Positions 1 to 5,872 of a stretch of 5,880 nt of DNA are shown here, in pieces. The position numbers and the translations under genes were made by a program. The notes beneath the pieces are model-generated. The model was not told where the DNA came from and did no database searches. It worked only from the letters and a program-made list of their open reading frames with translations. Location of the stretch: positions 1 through 5,880 of the forward strand of contig JBLIDB010000285.1 in NCBI GenBank assembly GCA_047634015.1, read 5' to 3'. How positions within the stretch are numbered: the first letter of the stretch is position 1; each line of letters opens with the position of its first letter. Source of the DNA: JAJRXG01 sp047634015. GTDB taxonomy: Bacteria > Bacteroidota > Bacteroidia > Chitinophagales > Saprospiraceae.

Positions 1-1
1 G

Positions 2-133
2 AAGATTTTGGATGATATTTTTATTTTTCGAACCTCGGTGATGCCTGAGCATCAGGGAGTTGAGAATAATGGAAATATCGCCAAAAGGGCCGTTTCCCGA
101 TATTATGACTTTCTGGAGTGGACTCATAATTAG
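2..133 (+). CDS. C-terminal end of an unrecognised protein (5' end outside window)
   Basis: An open frame enters from the left edge and ends at a TAG at 131-133, giving 43 residues. The peptide has a normal mixed composition (KILDDIFIFRTSVMPEHQG near its start, YYDFLEWTHN at its end) and looks like the soluble C-terminus of a real protein. I do not recognise the family. It is the only plausible plus-strand gene in the window and converges on the minus-strand operon ending at 332. No membrane segment, sorting signal or catalytic motif is visible in this part. No clear terminator hairpin follows its stop. It could still be a chance open frame, because only 44 codons are visible. Confidence 0.45.
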   Translation, partial: KILDDIFIFRTSVMPEHQGVENNGNIAKRAVSRYYDFLEWTHN

Positions 134-170
134 AACTTAAATTGTTTAGTCGTTCTAGTACTTACAGGAG

Positions 171-317
171 TTATCTATCCTCAAATCCAACTATGGAAAA
201 CTTTTCAACATCAAATTCGCCAGCGAAAGCAATAGAATTTATACTACTAAATATTGTGTTGCCTGGAACCGTAGCACCTGATATATTACGGGTCTGGTTA
301 TTTCGGACTTTTATGCT
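171..317 (-). pseudogene. Possible gene remnant downstream of the SCO gene
   Basis: The 198-base gap between the two converging genes holds a minus-strand open frame of 48 codons bounded by a TAG (318-320) and a TAA (171-173). Many codons follow the RNY pattern, and the peptide reads like a natural protein C-terminus (it includes GATVPGNTIFSSINSIAF and ends FSIVGFEDR). There is no ATG, GTG or TTG in the frame, so as it stands it cannot be translated by itself. It may be the tail of a decayed or truncated gene. A chance open frame is the main alternative. The overlapping plus-strand ATG frame (193-321, 42 codons) has weaker coding character and no ribosome site. Confidence 0.25.
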
Positions 318-331
318 CTAAGGAAATACTC

Positions 332-988
332 CTATCCTTCGAGTTTTAATGTTTTGATATCAGTAATGAGTTGCTTTATTGAAGATTTATTAAGACCATT
401 ATATATACCTCGTATATGTCTCTGTTTATCGACAAGAACGAAATTCTCAGTATGTAAGAACTCATCTGGATCCGCCTCAAGGCCTAAGTCTTCTTCTACA
501 AAATATTGATATCTTCCGAGATTATAGATTACCGCTCTTTCTCCTGTGACAAGGTGCCACTTTTCACTATTTACTCCTTTGTTCTCTGCATATCTTTTTA
601 ATTGCTCGACAGTATCTCGAGTTGGGGTGACACTATGAGAGAGTAATAACACCTCATTGTCAGTCAAAAATTCCTCTTGAAGGATGCTCATGTTGGCTGT
701 CATTTTGGGACAGATTCCTGGACATGTAGTAAAGAAGAAATCCGTCACATAGATATGCTTGTCAAAAGTTGTTTCAGAAACTGCATCCCCATTTTGATTC
801 ACTAAGTCAAATTCTGGAATTCTATGAAATGAAGTCAAGGAATCACTATCGTTTTCAAACCAATGGGGTGTAAAAGTTGCTTCATCATAATAGGGGAGGT
901 GTTCAACCCGACTTCCCAATTCTGTTGGGGTGCCATTCTCACAAGAGAAAAATGAAATAGAAAGTAGAAAGAGAATTATTCTAATCAT
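332..988 (-). CDS. SCO1/SenC family lipoprotein (copper chaperone-like, thioredoxin fold)
   Basis: This 218-residue protein starts with a short hydrophobic signal (residues 2-15) ending in a Cys at position 16, so it is probably a lipoprotein on the outer face of the inner membrane or in the outer membrane. The thioredoxin-like SCO domain covers about residues 54-215. The hallmark CPGICP motif provides Cys89 and Cys93 (CxxxC), and His179 sits in the conserved HTENFVLVD stretch. These are the three copper ligands of SCO proteins. Known family roles are delivery of copper to cytochrome c oxidase CuA, or thiol/copper redox work. Length is normal for the family. Its start overlaps the end of the MORN-repeat gene by 8 bases, so the two are probably translationally coupled and it is the last gene of the run. 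No cytochrome oxidase genes are visible, so a role in copper stress is as likely as oxidase assembly here. Confidence 0.93.
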   Translation of the reverse strand: MIRIILFLLSISFFSCENGTPTELGSRVEHLPYYDEATFTPHWFENDSDSLTSFHRIPEFDLVNQNGDAVSETTFDKHIYVTDFFFTTCPGICPKMTANMSILQEEFLTDNEVLLLSHSVTPTRDTVEQLKRYAENKGVNSEKWHLVTGERAVIYNLGRYQYFVEEDLGLEADPDEFLHTENFVLVDKQRHIRGIYNGLNKSSIKQLITDIKTLKLEG

Positions 989-1592
989 TGTATACTACTG
1001 TTTCATTATCTAATTCATAACAAAGAGAGGCTCTTTTAAGTCCAAATATTCGACCGTTTACGGCTTCATAATTATTATATATTTTCCCATTTTCTCGCCA
1101 TGCCCGTTGGAGTCCTTCTTCCTTTCCATTGACGAGAATCCGTTCTTTGAATATATTTCCACTTTGGTACCATTGAGTCTGTGTGCCACTTACTACACCC
1201 TTCTTAAAATTTGAATGAGATCTTTTTGTACCATCCTTCCACCACGAAAAAGCATCTCCATGAAGTTTGCCATTTTCATAATATACTCTATAGCTCAATG
1301 TCCCATCAGCATACCACTTTTGATTCACTCCGTTTTTCTTGCCATTAGTATAGATCGTTAAGCCTACTAATTTATCCTCTTTGACATCCATTGCTTCACC
1401 TGAGTATGGTTTTCCTTGATAGTATACCAAACCTTCTGAAGGTTTTAACAATAGCACATTTCTATCAACTCTTATTTCAGAATTTATATCATCTGAGACT
1501 TTAGGACGTAGGGGCGTTGCTATAGGAACAACATTACATGATTGAAATGCAACAATTAGAGGCAATCCAATATTTAATAGATAATATCTCAT
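981..1592 (-). CDS. MORN_2 / YwqK-type repeat lipoprotein
   Basis: The protein is 203 residues from the ATG at 1590-1592. I chose this start because it gives a typical lipoprotein signal (MRYYLLNIG..., lipid-acceptor Cys at residue 19) and has AAGG eight bases upstream. A longer frame starts at 1688, two bases after the YHYH stop, and would put an extra hydrophobic 32 residues in front. From about residue 83 there are four and a half repeats of 23-24 residues with the pattern NGKxxGxxxxWYxDG (around 83-99, 107-122, 131-146, 155-170 and a half repeat at 179-191). This is the MORN_2 repeat seen in proteins often labelled YwqK antitoxins. The tail carries a Cys in the context RASLCYEL. No toxin partner is present, and the antitoxin label should not be taken literally for a secreted lipoprotein. 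The specific function is unknown. It lies between the YHYH gene and the SCO gene and overlaps the latter. Confidence 0.85.
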   Translation of the reverse strand: MRYYLLNIGLPLIVAFQSCNVVPIATPLRPKVSDDINSEIRVDRNVLLLKPSEGLVYYQGKPYSGEAMDVKEDKLVGLTIYTNGKKNGVNQKWYADGTLSYRVYYENGKLHGDAFSWWKDGTKRSHSNFKKGVVSGTQTQWYQSGNIFKERILVNGKEEGLQRAWRENGKIYNNYEAVNGRIFGLKRASLCYELDNETVVYND

Positions 1593-1690
1593 TCGGAGTA
1601 CCTTGATAACTAACAGGAAATAAGCAATCAATTGTAGAACGATCAGCACTATACTCTTTGCGTCAATTTCGCCTCTTAATCTCATCATTC

Positions 1691-2461
1691 CTAATTAATG
1701 TTAGAAGGCGTACCCTGATAATCACCTGGAAATAGAATATAATATTCGTTTAGGTAGAGCTCATTTTGAGTGTGGTAGTGATACTCAGCGTCATCCGTAT
1801 GTTGGGTCGTAGAAGTATGTCCTCCAGAAACATCCAAATCTGTAGGGTAAGAGCCTGTTGAATTACACTTACGACCATATAGAAAGAAGCCATCAGCGAT
1901 GATGCCTATTAATGCATCATCATCATTAGACCATGCTTTCGTTTCTAAATGGTAGTGGTAACTCTGAGGTCCAGTATGGGCCCCAGTAAAATCTAAAGAC
2001 GGAGCGGCATTATCAAGAGGTACATTTGGCCCTTCTTCGTCATTATAGATCATCGATCCACTAACGGCGAATCCTATAGAACCTAAACCCGTTGAACTTG
2101 TGCTTGATGCTTTATCAGGAGCAGCAGGCACTCTCAAAGTATAAGATCCATTGAAGTTATCAATATTCCCAGGAGCCATTTGGTCTAAAGTGGTAACGGT
2201 TGGCGCGATGTATAAAGCGTGGGAAGTTGACCAATATGGTGAAACATGGTTAGGAAGCCCATTCGTTTCTAAAACTACTTGGTCACCATCAAGATAGATT
2301 GTGAAGTTATCAGTATCAAAATCAGCGAATGCTTCATGTAGTGTAGCATTTGAAGTGTCAGGAGTTGTAGTTGGATCCATTTCATCATCCCCGCAGGATG
2401 AGATGAGATAGAGACTTGTTATAACAAGTAAAAAGAGTAAAGCATTTTGGTAAAAGCGCAT
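1691..2461 (-). CDS. YHYH-domain lipoprotein
   Basis: This 256-residue protein has a signal peptide with a lipobox (ISSC, lipidated Cys23) followed by an acidic, Thr/Pro-rich linker (about 24-40). The rest is a YHYH domain. The name-giving motif occurs twice, at residues 168-171 (SYHYHLET) and 227-230 (EYHYHTQN). Other features typical of the family are the DGF turn at 190-192, Cys199 after YGRK, and the SGGHT stretch at 212-216. The clustered His and Tyr residues suggest metal or ligand binding, but the biochemical function of the family is not established. It probably sits in the cell envelope. It begins 28 bases after the sensor gene with an A-rich leader and no Shine-Dalgarno sequence. 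Its place between a metal-sensor module and an SCO protein suggests an envelope metal-handling role, which is inference. Confidence 0.92.
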   Translation of the reverse strand: MRFYQNALLFLLVITSLYLISSCGDDEMDPTTTPDTSNATLHEAFADFDTDNFTIYLDGDQVVLETNGLPNHVSPYWSTSHALYIAPTVTTLDQMAPGNIDNFNGSYTLRVPAAPDKASSTSSTGLGSIGFAVSGSMIYNDEEGPNVPLDNAAPSLDFTGAHTGPQSYHYHLETKAWSNDDDALIGIIADGFFLYGRKCNSTGSYPTDLDVSGGHTSTTQHTDDAEYHYHTQNELYLNEYYILFPGDYQGTPSNIN

Positions 2462-2489
2462 AATTTTATTATTTGTCTATTAGACGCGC

Positions 2490-2960
2490 CTATTTCCTTA
2501 ACCCTTCGTTTTGTTTTACTTTTTTTAATGGAAGCATTAAAATATGTGATAAAGCCTCATCCACTATGGGCTTATATAACGCTAGCTGTTCTTTATTTAA
2601 TAACTTGTATACATCTTGAAAATGACTATATGTCAAGTCAATTTTATTTCCTTCAACTTGACAGATTGTTCCTAGTAAATCTGTTGAAACATCTCCAGTA
2701 TATTCATTTGGTAGGTGCTGGAAGTATTTTTGAAGTGCTGTTTTTTGTTCCTGATTGAATTCCATCATAGCTTTATGATGTTCCTTTCCCATCTCTAAAA
2801 AAGAGGATTTCTGTGATTCGTCTAAGGCTAATTCTTTGACCATTTTCATAGCAAGATTATTAGCGTTTTTCGGCGGATGTCTCATACCAAACAATACAAA
2901 AGCAACATTGAGTAAAAAGAGTAACAATGTAGCTAATTGGTAAAATTTCAATTTATTCAT
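2490..2960 (-). CDS. Spy/CpxP-like periplasmic metal sensor, membrane anchored
   Basis: The 156-residue protein has one N-terminal membrane segment (about residues 9-25) and a periplasmic, strongly helical remainder. Two LTxxQ-like motifs typical of the Spy/CpxP/CnrX fold are visible: LDESQ (46-50) and LNKEQ (121-125). The first long helix carries a His/Met/Glu cluster (Met57, Glu60, His61, His62, Met65, Met66), and the last helix carries His139 and Met142. These are candidate metal ligands. The HxxxH pair of CnrX is not reproduced exactly. Proteins of this type are usually annotated as periplasmic heavy-metal sensors. Its ATG overlaps the stop of the preceding short gene (ATGA overlap), which points to tight co-expression. 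The likely role is to sense metal or envelope stress and control the anti-sigma protein made from the overlapping gene. A chaperone-like role as in Spy is the alternative. Confidence 0.82.
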   Translation of the reverse strand: MNKLKFYQLATLLLFLLNVAFVLFGMRHPPKNANNLAMKMVKELALDESQKSSFLEMGKEHHKAMMEFNQEQKTALQKYFQHLPNEYTGDVSTDLLGTICQVEGNKIDLTYSHFQDVYKLLNKEQLALYKPIVDEALSHILMLPLKKVKQNEGLRK

Positions 2961-3220
2961 GAGCTATAGAGTGAGTAGTTCGAAATCAGCATTTCAGCTT
3001 GACTAATCTCTGTAGTAGAGTTAGTGCTGAGTACATAAATGTTACACAATAAAAGAATAATCATAGCAGCCGCAATCCATCTTATAAAATGCATCGGTAC
3101 GATCTCCGTTCTAACAATTCCGAGTTCTTTTTGTATGTTTAATAATACATTGGAATTAGGGATATCGTATTCTTTTCGTTTAAGCGATCTTATGAGATTC
3201 GAAAATTCTAATTCTTCCAT
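2957..3220 (-). CDS. Small single-pass membrane protein, putative anti-sigma factor
   Basis: The protein is 87 residues. About 45 cytoplasmic residues rich in charged amino acids (MEELEFSNLIRSLKRKEYD at the start) are followed by one membrane helix (about 46-64) and a 22-residue periplasmic tail. No zinc-binding HxxxCxxC motif is present, so it is not a ZAS-type anti-sigma factor. Its size, topology and position directly between an ECF sigma gene (48 bases upstream) and a Spy-fold sensor gene (4-base overlap downstream) match the CnrY type, in which a short cytosolic segment wraps the sigma factor. I infer an anti-sigma role from topology and context, since the sequence alone is not diagnostic. 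The leader is A-rich without a Shine-Dalgarno sequence. Confidence 0.75.
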   Translation of the reverse strand: MEELEFSNLIRSLKRKEYDIPNSNVLLNIQKELGIVRTEIVPMHFIRWIAAAMIILLLCNIYVLSTNSTTEISQAEMLISNYSLYSS

Positions 3221-3268
3221 AATATTTGTTTGACGATCGATTTTTAAAATTCCTTCGATATTTTTTAT

Positions 3269-3805
3269 TTATTTTAATTTCTGTCTCAATTTGGATTTAG
3301 CTCTTTGCAACAATGATTCTACTCCTTTTACAGTCATATCCATAATACTCGCGATTTCCTTTTGAGAAATACCATCGATGAAAGCAAGGATAAATGCAGT
3401 TTTTTGGTTTGCCGACAATGTATCTATGGCTTTATAAATGTATATTTTTCTTTCTTCTTCCTCTATTACATTTATTGGATTATTGGAATCAGCTTGATTG
3501 GAGGTGCGTTCTAAATCTTCGGGAAACACCAGACCATCCCTTTGAGCTTTTCTCTGATAATCGATCATTGTTCTAGTAGCGATACTATATGCCCAAGTAC
3601 TCACTTTGGAGCCACCTTTGAATGTGCCTGCTGACTTGTATATCTTTACAAATGCATCTTGTGTGATTTCTTCAGCCGCCTGTACATTATGCGTGTGAGA
3701 AAGAATTGTACTATATAACATAGGTGACAATTCTGAATAGAGCGTTTCGAAAGCATCGTTATTTCCGTTGGCTACCTGAGAAAGTAGCTTTTCGTGATCT
3801 ATCAA
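3269..3805 (-). CDS. ECF-type RNA polymerase sigma factor (sigma-70 family), TTG start
   Basis: The protein is 178 residues with both ECF domains. Region sigma-2 covers about residues 10-88, including AEEITQDAFVKIY (44-56) and STWAYSIATRTMIDYQRK (69-86). Region sigma-4 covers about 120-176, with a helix-turn-helix around SQKEIASIMDMTVKGVESLL (147-166). There is no sigma-3 domain and no extended C-terminus. The first usable codon is TTG at 3803-3805, and an in-frame TAG lies two codons upstream (3809-3811). The TTG gives the N-terminal length usual for the family, about ten residues before the GNNDAFETLY helix. A plausible ATG with a good ribosome site lies 12 codons upstream, but the TAG interrupts it. 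The gene follows the peptidase gene by 42 bases and precedes the putative anti-sigma gene. It most likely directs transcription of its own cluster, although no sigma-specific promoter could be defined. Confidence 0.92.
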   Translation of the reverse strand: MIDHEKLLSQVANGNNDAFETLYSELSPMLYSTILSHTHNVQAAEEITQDAFVKIYKSAGTFKGGSKVSTWAYSIATRTMIDYQRKAQRDGLVFPEDLERTSNQADSNNPINVIEEEERKIYIYKAIDTLSANQKTAFILAFIDGISQKEIASIMDMTVKGVESLLQRAKSKLRQKLK

Positions 3806-3857
3806 TCCCTACGATTTTCTATTATCATTTAATCTGCCCATTTTGATTTATCTCCTT
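3802..3857 (-). promoter_or_regulatory. Ribosome site and leader mini-ORFs before the sigma gene
   Basis: AAGGAG (3852-3857, inside the last codons of the peptidase gene) stands ten bases before an ATG (3839-3841). That ATG is in the same frame as the sigma factor and encodes MGRLNDNRKS, then TAG (3809-3811), then Gly and the TTG start of the sigma gene. A second mini-ORF in another frame (ATG 3826-3828, MIIENRRD) ends in a TGA overlapping that TTG (TTGA overlap at 3802-3805). Either arrangement could feed ribosomes to the weak TTG by reinitiation. This is the strongest ribosome-binding sequence I noticed in the window. It also encodes part of the peptidase C-terminus, so chance cannot be excluded. 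Confidence 0.45.
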
Positions 3858-5203
3858 GGAATCAAGGTTGTGGGATAAGCCACAATACTTTCATGGCCAT
3901 CAGGTCCTACTGCCACTACTCCAAACAGATAATTATCTATGATTATTCCATCTAATGTATAGTCAGTAGACTTTCCTACAGGTCTGCTATATTGCCATTG
4001 AGGAGATGTCGTATCACGCCAATAGATCTTATATGTAACATTAGGGTCATCCGACGGGTCCCACTTTAATCTTGTCGATGGCCTTACAACACCTCCAATC
4101 ATAAGACCAGAAGGAGAGGGGGGCGACCAAGCGATCGCCGCCAAGTTTATGGCATTGACCGCTGTGAGTTTTTCGGCATAATCGAAATTCACGCCTGAGA
4201 TGACATCTCCATATGAGATACCATCTTCTACTCTTATATCTTGATGTTGCATAACATAGTTTTCATGCGCTTCCATAATTCGCAATCCTGCAAATCCAGC
4301 ATCATTAAATGGTCTATGATGACCACCTCTACCAAATCTATCCAATCTATAGACTAACATTGGATTCATCTCCGGCATATAAGTTTTCGTCATTCTGTGA
4401 ACATATCTTGCTAATTGTCTCGAGATGCCATCCACTTCGCCACCGTAGAATCTCTTCCATACACGCTGTTGTTCATTTTCTGTAGGAAGAGCGGCTTCAC
4501 TGAATACTCTAAATGTCCGATTGTCGATTACGCCGTCAACCCCCTTAATATTACCAATCATATCGTTATTGAGAATTCCAATAACCTCCCATCCTGCCTC
4601 AGTAATCTGCTCGGCCATGATCTTACCTCCAAAGAGTCCTTGTTCTTCTCCGGATAGTCCAACAAATACAATACTACTTTCGAAATCATACTTACTCAGC
4701 ACTCGAGCAGCTTCAAGAACTCCAGCCATTCCTGAAGCATTGTCATTTGCTCCAGGTGAATCGCTTTCCCCATTGAGTGGATCACTGACTCTGGAGTCTA
4801 TATCTCCAGACATGATAATATATCGGTTAGGATATTTTGTCCCACGCTTTATCCCTAGAACATTGACGATTTTAGTTCTTACAGGTATTCTTGGACTTAC
4901 ATCTGCTTCCACGATTCCACTTAGATAGAAGACTTCAAGGCAGTTGTCGCATGCTCCGGATATGCGTTCCATTTCAGCTTTAATCCATCTTCGCGCAGCA
5001 CCTATACCTCTGGTAGCGGAAAGCGTATCCGACAATGTATGTCTTGTTCCAAAACCCACTAAGGTCTCTATATCAGACTGAATTCTTGAAGCAGAGCAGG
5101 CATCTACTATGTCGTATATTCTATGATCTATACCTTGAGAAGACTGGGCACCGCCAGAGGAGAATAAAAGAAAGGAGAGTATTGTTACGATATAAATTTT
5201 CAT
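3848..5203 (-). CDS. Secreted M28 family zinc metallopeptidase with C-terminal FN3-like domain
   Basis: This 451-residue protein starts with a cleavable signal peptide (about 1-19, ending near GGAQ) and no lipobox. The M28 catalytic domain spans about 35-358. Visible active-site elements are GDIDSR (133-138), GANDNASG with bridging Asp154, SGEEQG with catalytic base Glu186 and ligand Glu187, NDMIG with Asp214, and a C-terminal MQHQD with His320 as the probable last ligand. The usual first ligand His of the HxDS motif is Asp134 here. A CDNC pair (85-88) may form a disulfide. Residues about 360-451 form a fibronectin type III-like beta domain (LKWDPSDDP, YKIYWRD, YLFGVVAVGPDG). No type IX secretion tail is seen. 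It probably releases N-terminal amino acids from peptides outside the cytoplasm. It may have its own promoter and lies only 42 bases before the sigma gene, so readthrough is possible. A functional link to the metal cassette is not evident. Confidence 0.93.
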   Translation of the reverse strand: MKIYIVTILSFLLFSSGGAQSSQGIDHRIYDIVDACSASRIQSDIETLVGFGTRHTLSDTLSATRGIGAARRWIKAEMERISGACDNCLEVFYLSGIVEADVSPRIPVRTKIVNVLGIKRGTKYPNRYIIMSGDIDSRVSDPLNGESDSPGANDNASGMAGVLEAARVLSKYDFESSIVFVGLSGEEQGLFGGKIMAEQITEAGWEVIGILNNDMIGNIKGVDGVIDNRTFRVFSEAALPTENEQQRVWKRFYGGEVDGISRQLARYVHRMTKTYMPEMNPMLVYRLDRFGRGGHHRPFNDAGFAGLRIMEAHENYVMQHQDIRVEDGISYGDVISGVNFDYAEKLTAVNAINLAAIAWSPPSPSGLMIGGVVRPSTRLKWDPSDDPNVTYKIYWRDTTSPQWQYSRPVGKSTDYTLDGIIIDNYLFGVVAVGPDGHESIVAYPTTLIPRR

Positions 5204-5222
5204 TGTATTTTAATTATCCATG

Positions 5223-5257
5223 CGAAAGATATCAAAAAAACAGAGCACTCTAACCAA
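5223..5257 (-). promoter_or_regulatory. Weak candidate Bacteroidota-type promoter for the peptidase gene
   Basis: On the minus strand a TTG (5255-5257) is followed, after 23 bases, by TATCTTTC (5224-5231). This resembles the Bacteroidota -33 TTG / -7 TAnnTTTG pattern with one mismatch and a slightly long spacer. The implied leader to the ATG at 5203 would be very short. It is the best match I found in the 144-base gap 5204-5347, which otherwise shows no gene or strong hairpin. In AT-rich DNA such a match can be chance. Confidence 0.2.
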
Positions 5258-5347
5258 TTATCATTCTTGTATACCGGAATCAAATAGCACGACCTGATAA
5301 TGTTCGACAAATTCTTAGGTGCCCTTTAGACCGAAATACTATATAGA

Positions 5348-5776
5348 TCAACTTGGCCTATTCTTTAATCGAGCTGTGTTAAATCTTCGATTGAATAGAA
5401 AGCAAACTAAAATTAATGAAGAAGATATAACAATAATTGACGTTGATGTAATTGGTGACTGACTCTCTACGACTGGAATTATTTTAGAATTCTTAAGCAT
5501 CACTTTCATACGATGTCCATTCTCATTATTCAAAATAAATTGCTCTTTAGAAAACCCATCTTTTAGAATAATTAAAGCGCTCTGATTTCTACTTATATCT
5601 TTGAAACTGCTATTCGTTATAGTAATAGAACTAATGTTTTCTGGCACATCTCTTAATTCGAATACTGTATTCGTTTCATGGCCTAATTTTACAAAAGCAT
5701 TCGTTAGGACTGCTCTATGATTTTCATTGAATACAATAGATATGTTCTCTTTCACAATGGTTCGGTAATAAATCAT
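5348..5776 (-). CDS. Unrecognised small protein with C-terminal membrane anchor, possibly 5'-truncated
   Basis: From the ATG at 5774-5776 the protein is 142 residues. A longer frame from a TTG at 5822-5824 would run through the inverted-repeat region and is less likely. The body (about 8-105) is beta-like and rich in Asn, Ser and Ile, with no motif I recognise. Residues about 109-128 form one hydrophobic membrane segment, followed by a positively charged tail (NRRFNTARLKNRPS), so the C-terminus should face the cytoplasm. There is no N-terminal signal peptide, although the composition and topology suggest an exported domain held by a C-terminal anchor. Together with the repeat structure starting 12 bases upstream, this suggests it is the 3' remnant of a larger envelope protein whose front was lost. 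A genuine tail-anchored small protein is the alternative. Confidence 0.5.
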   Translation of the reverse strand: MIYYRTIVKENISIVFNENHRAVLTNAFVKLGHETNTVFELRDVPENISSITITNSSFKDISRNQSALIILKDGFSKEQFILNNENGHRMKVMLKNSKIIPVVESQSPITSTSIIVISSSLILVCFLFNRRFNTARLKNRPS

Positions 5777-5787
5777 ATAATAAAAAA

Positions 5788-5856
5788 GTAAATGCGTAAG
5801 TTGGGCTGACCAACCTGTAATCAAGCTTCAACCATGATTACCCAAGACGCATTTAC
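5788..5856. repeat. Imperfect inverted repeat with two internal hairpins (three-way-junction fold)
   Basis: GTAAATGCGT (5788-5797) pairs perfectly with ACGCATTTAC (5847-5856). Inside are two more hairpins: GTTGG/CCAAC around GCTGA (5800-5814), and GTAATCA/TGATTAC around an 11-base loop (5817-5841). Alternatively TTGGG (5801-5805) can pair with CCCAA (5841-5845) to lengthen the outer stem. Read on the minus strand, the outer stem is followed directly by a T6 run (5782-5787), as in an intrinsic terminator or the end of a structured RNA. No convincing gene crosses it. It could be a transposon end, a dispersed palindromic repeat or a structured RNA, and the sequence in this window cannot decide between them. 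Confidence 0.6.
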
Positions 5857-5858
5857 CC

Positions 5859-5872
5859 TAGGGCAAGCCCTA
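5859..5872. repeat. Short G/C hairpin next to the large inverted repeat
   Basis: TAGGG (5859-5863) and CCCTA (5868-5872) form a 5-bp stem around a CAAG loop, three bases outside the larger inverted repeat. Its closeness suggests that both belong to one structured element continuing beyond the right edge. No T run follows on either strand within the visible sequence, so I do not call it a terminator. Confidence 0.4.

Noticed and set aside
193..321. Plus-strand ATG frame of 42 codons
   Set aside because: It has no ribosome site at a useful distance, weak codon pattern, and overlaps a better coding-like frame on the other strand.
321..340. Terminator for the SCO operon (AAGGA/TCCTT stem)
   Set aside because: The stem is only 5 bp, AT-rich and overlaps the SCO stop region, and no T run follows it.
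981..1592. Toxin-antitoxin pair based on the YwqK antitoxin label
   Set aside because: The protein carries a lipoprotein signal and no toxin-like partner lies next to it, so only the repeat architecture is supported.
2447..2758. Plus-strand open frame of 103 codons
   Set aside because: It lies opposite the Spy-like sensor gene, whose motifs and overlapping neighbour support the minus strand. Its hydrophobic peptide is typical of an antisense frame.
4521..4928. Plus-strand open frame of 135 codons
   Set aside because: It lies wholly opposite the well-supported M28 peptidase gene and is low-complexity (Ser/Pro/Ile/Leu), as expected of an antisense shadow.
5788..5856. Integron attC site
   Set aside because: GTTGGGC fits one core box (GTTRRRY), but no matching RYYYAAC box is found at the other end, and there is no integron context.
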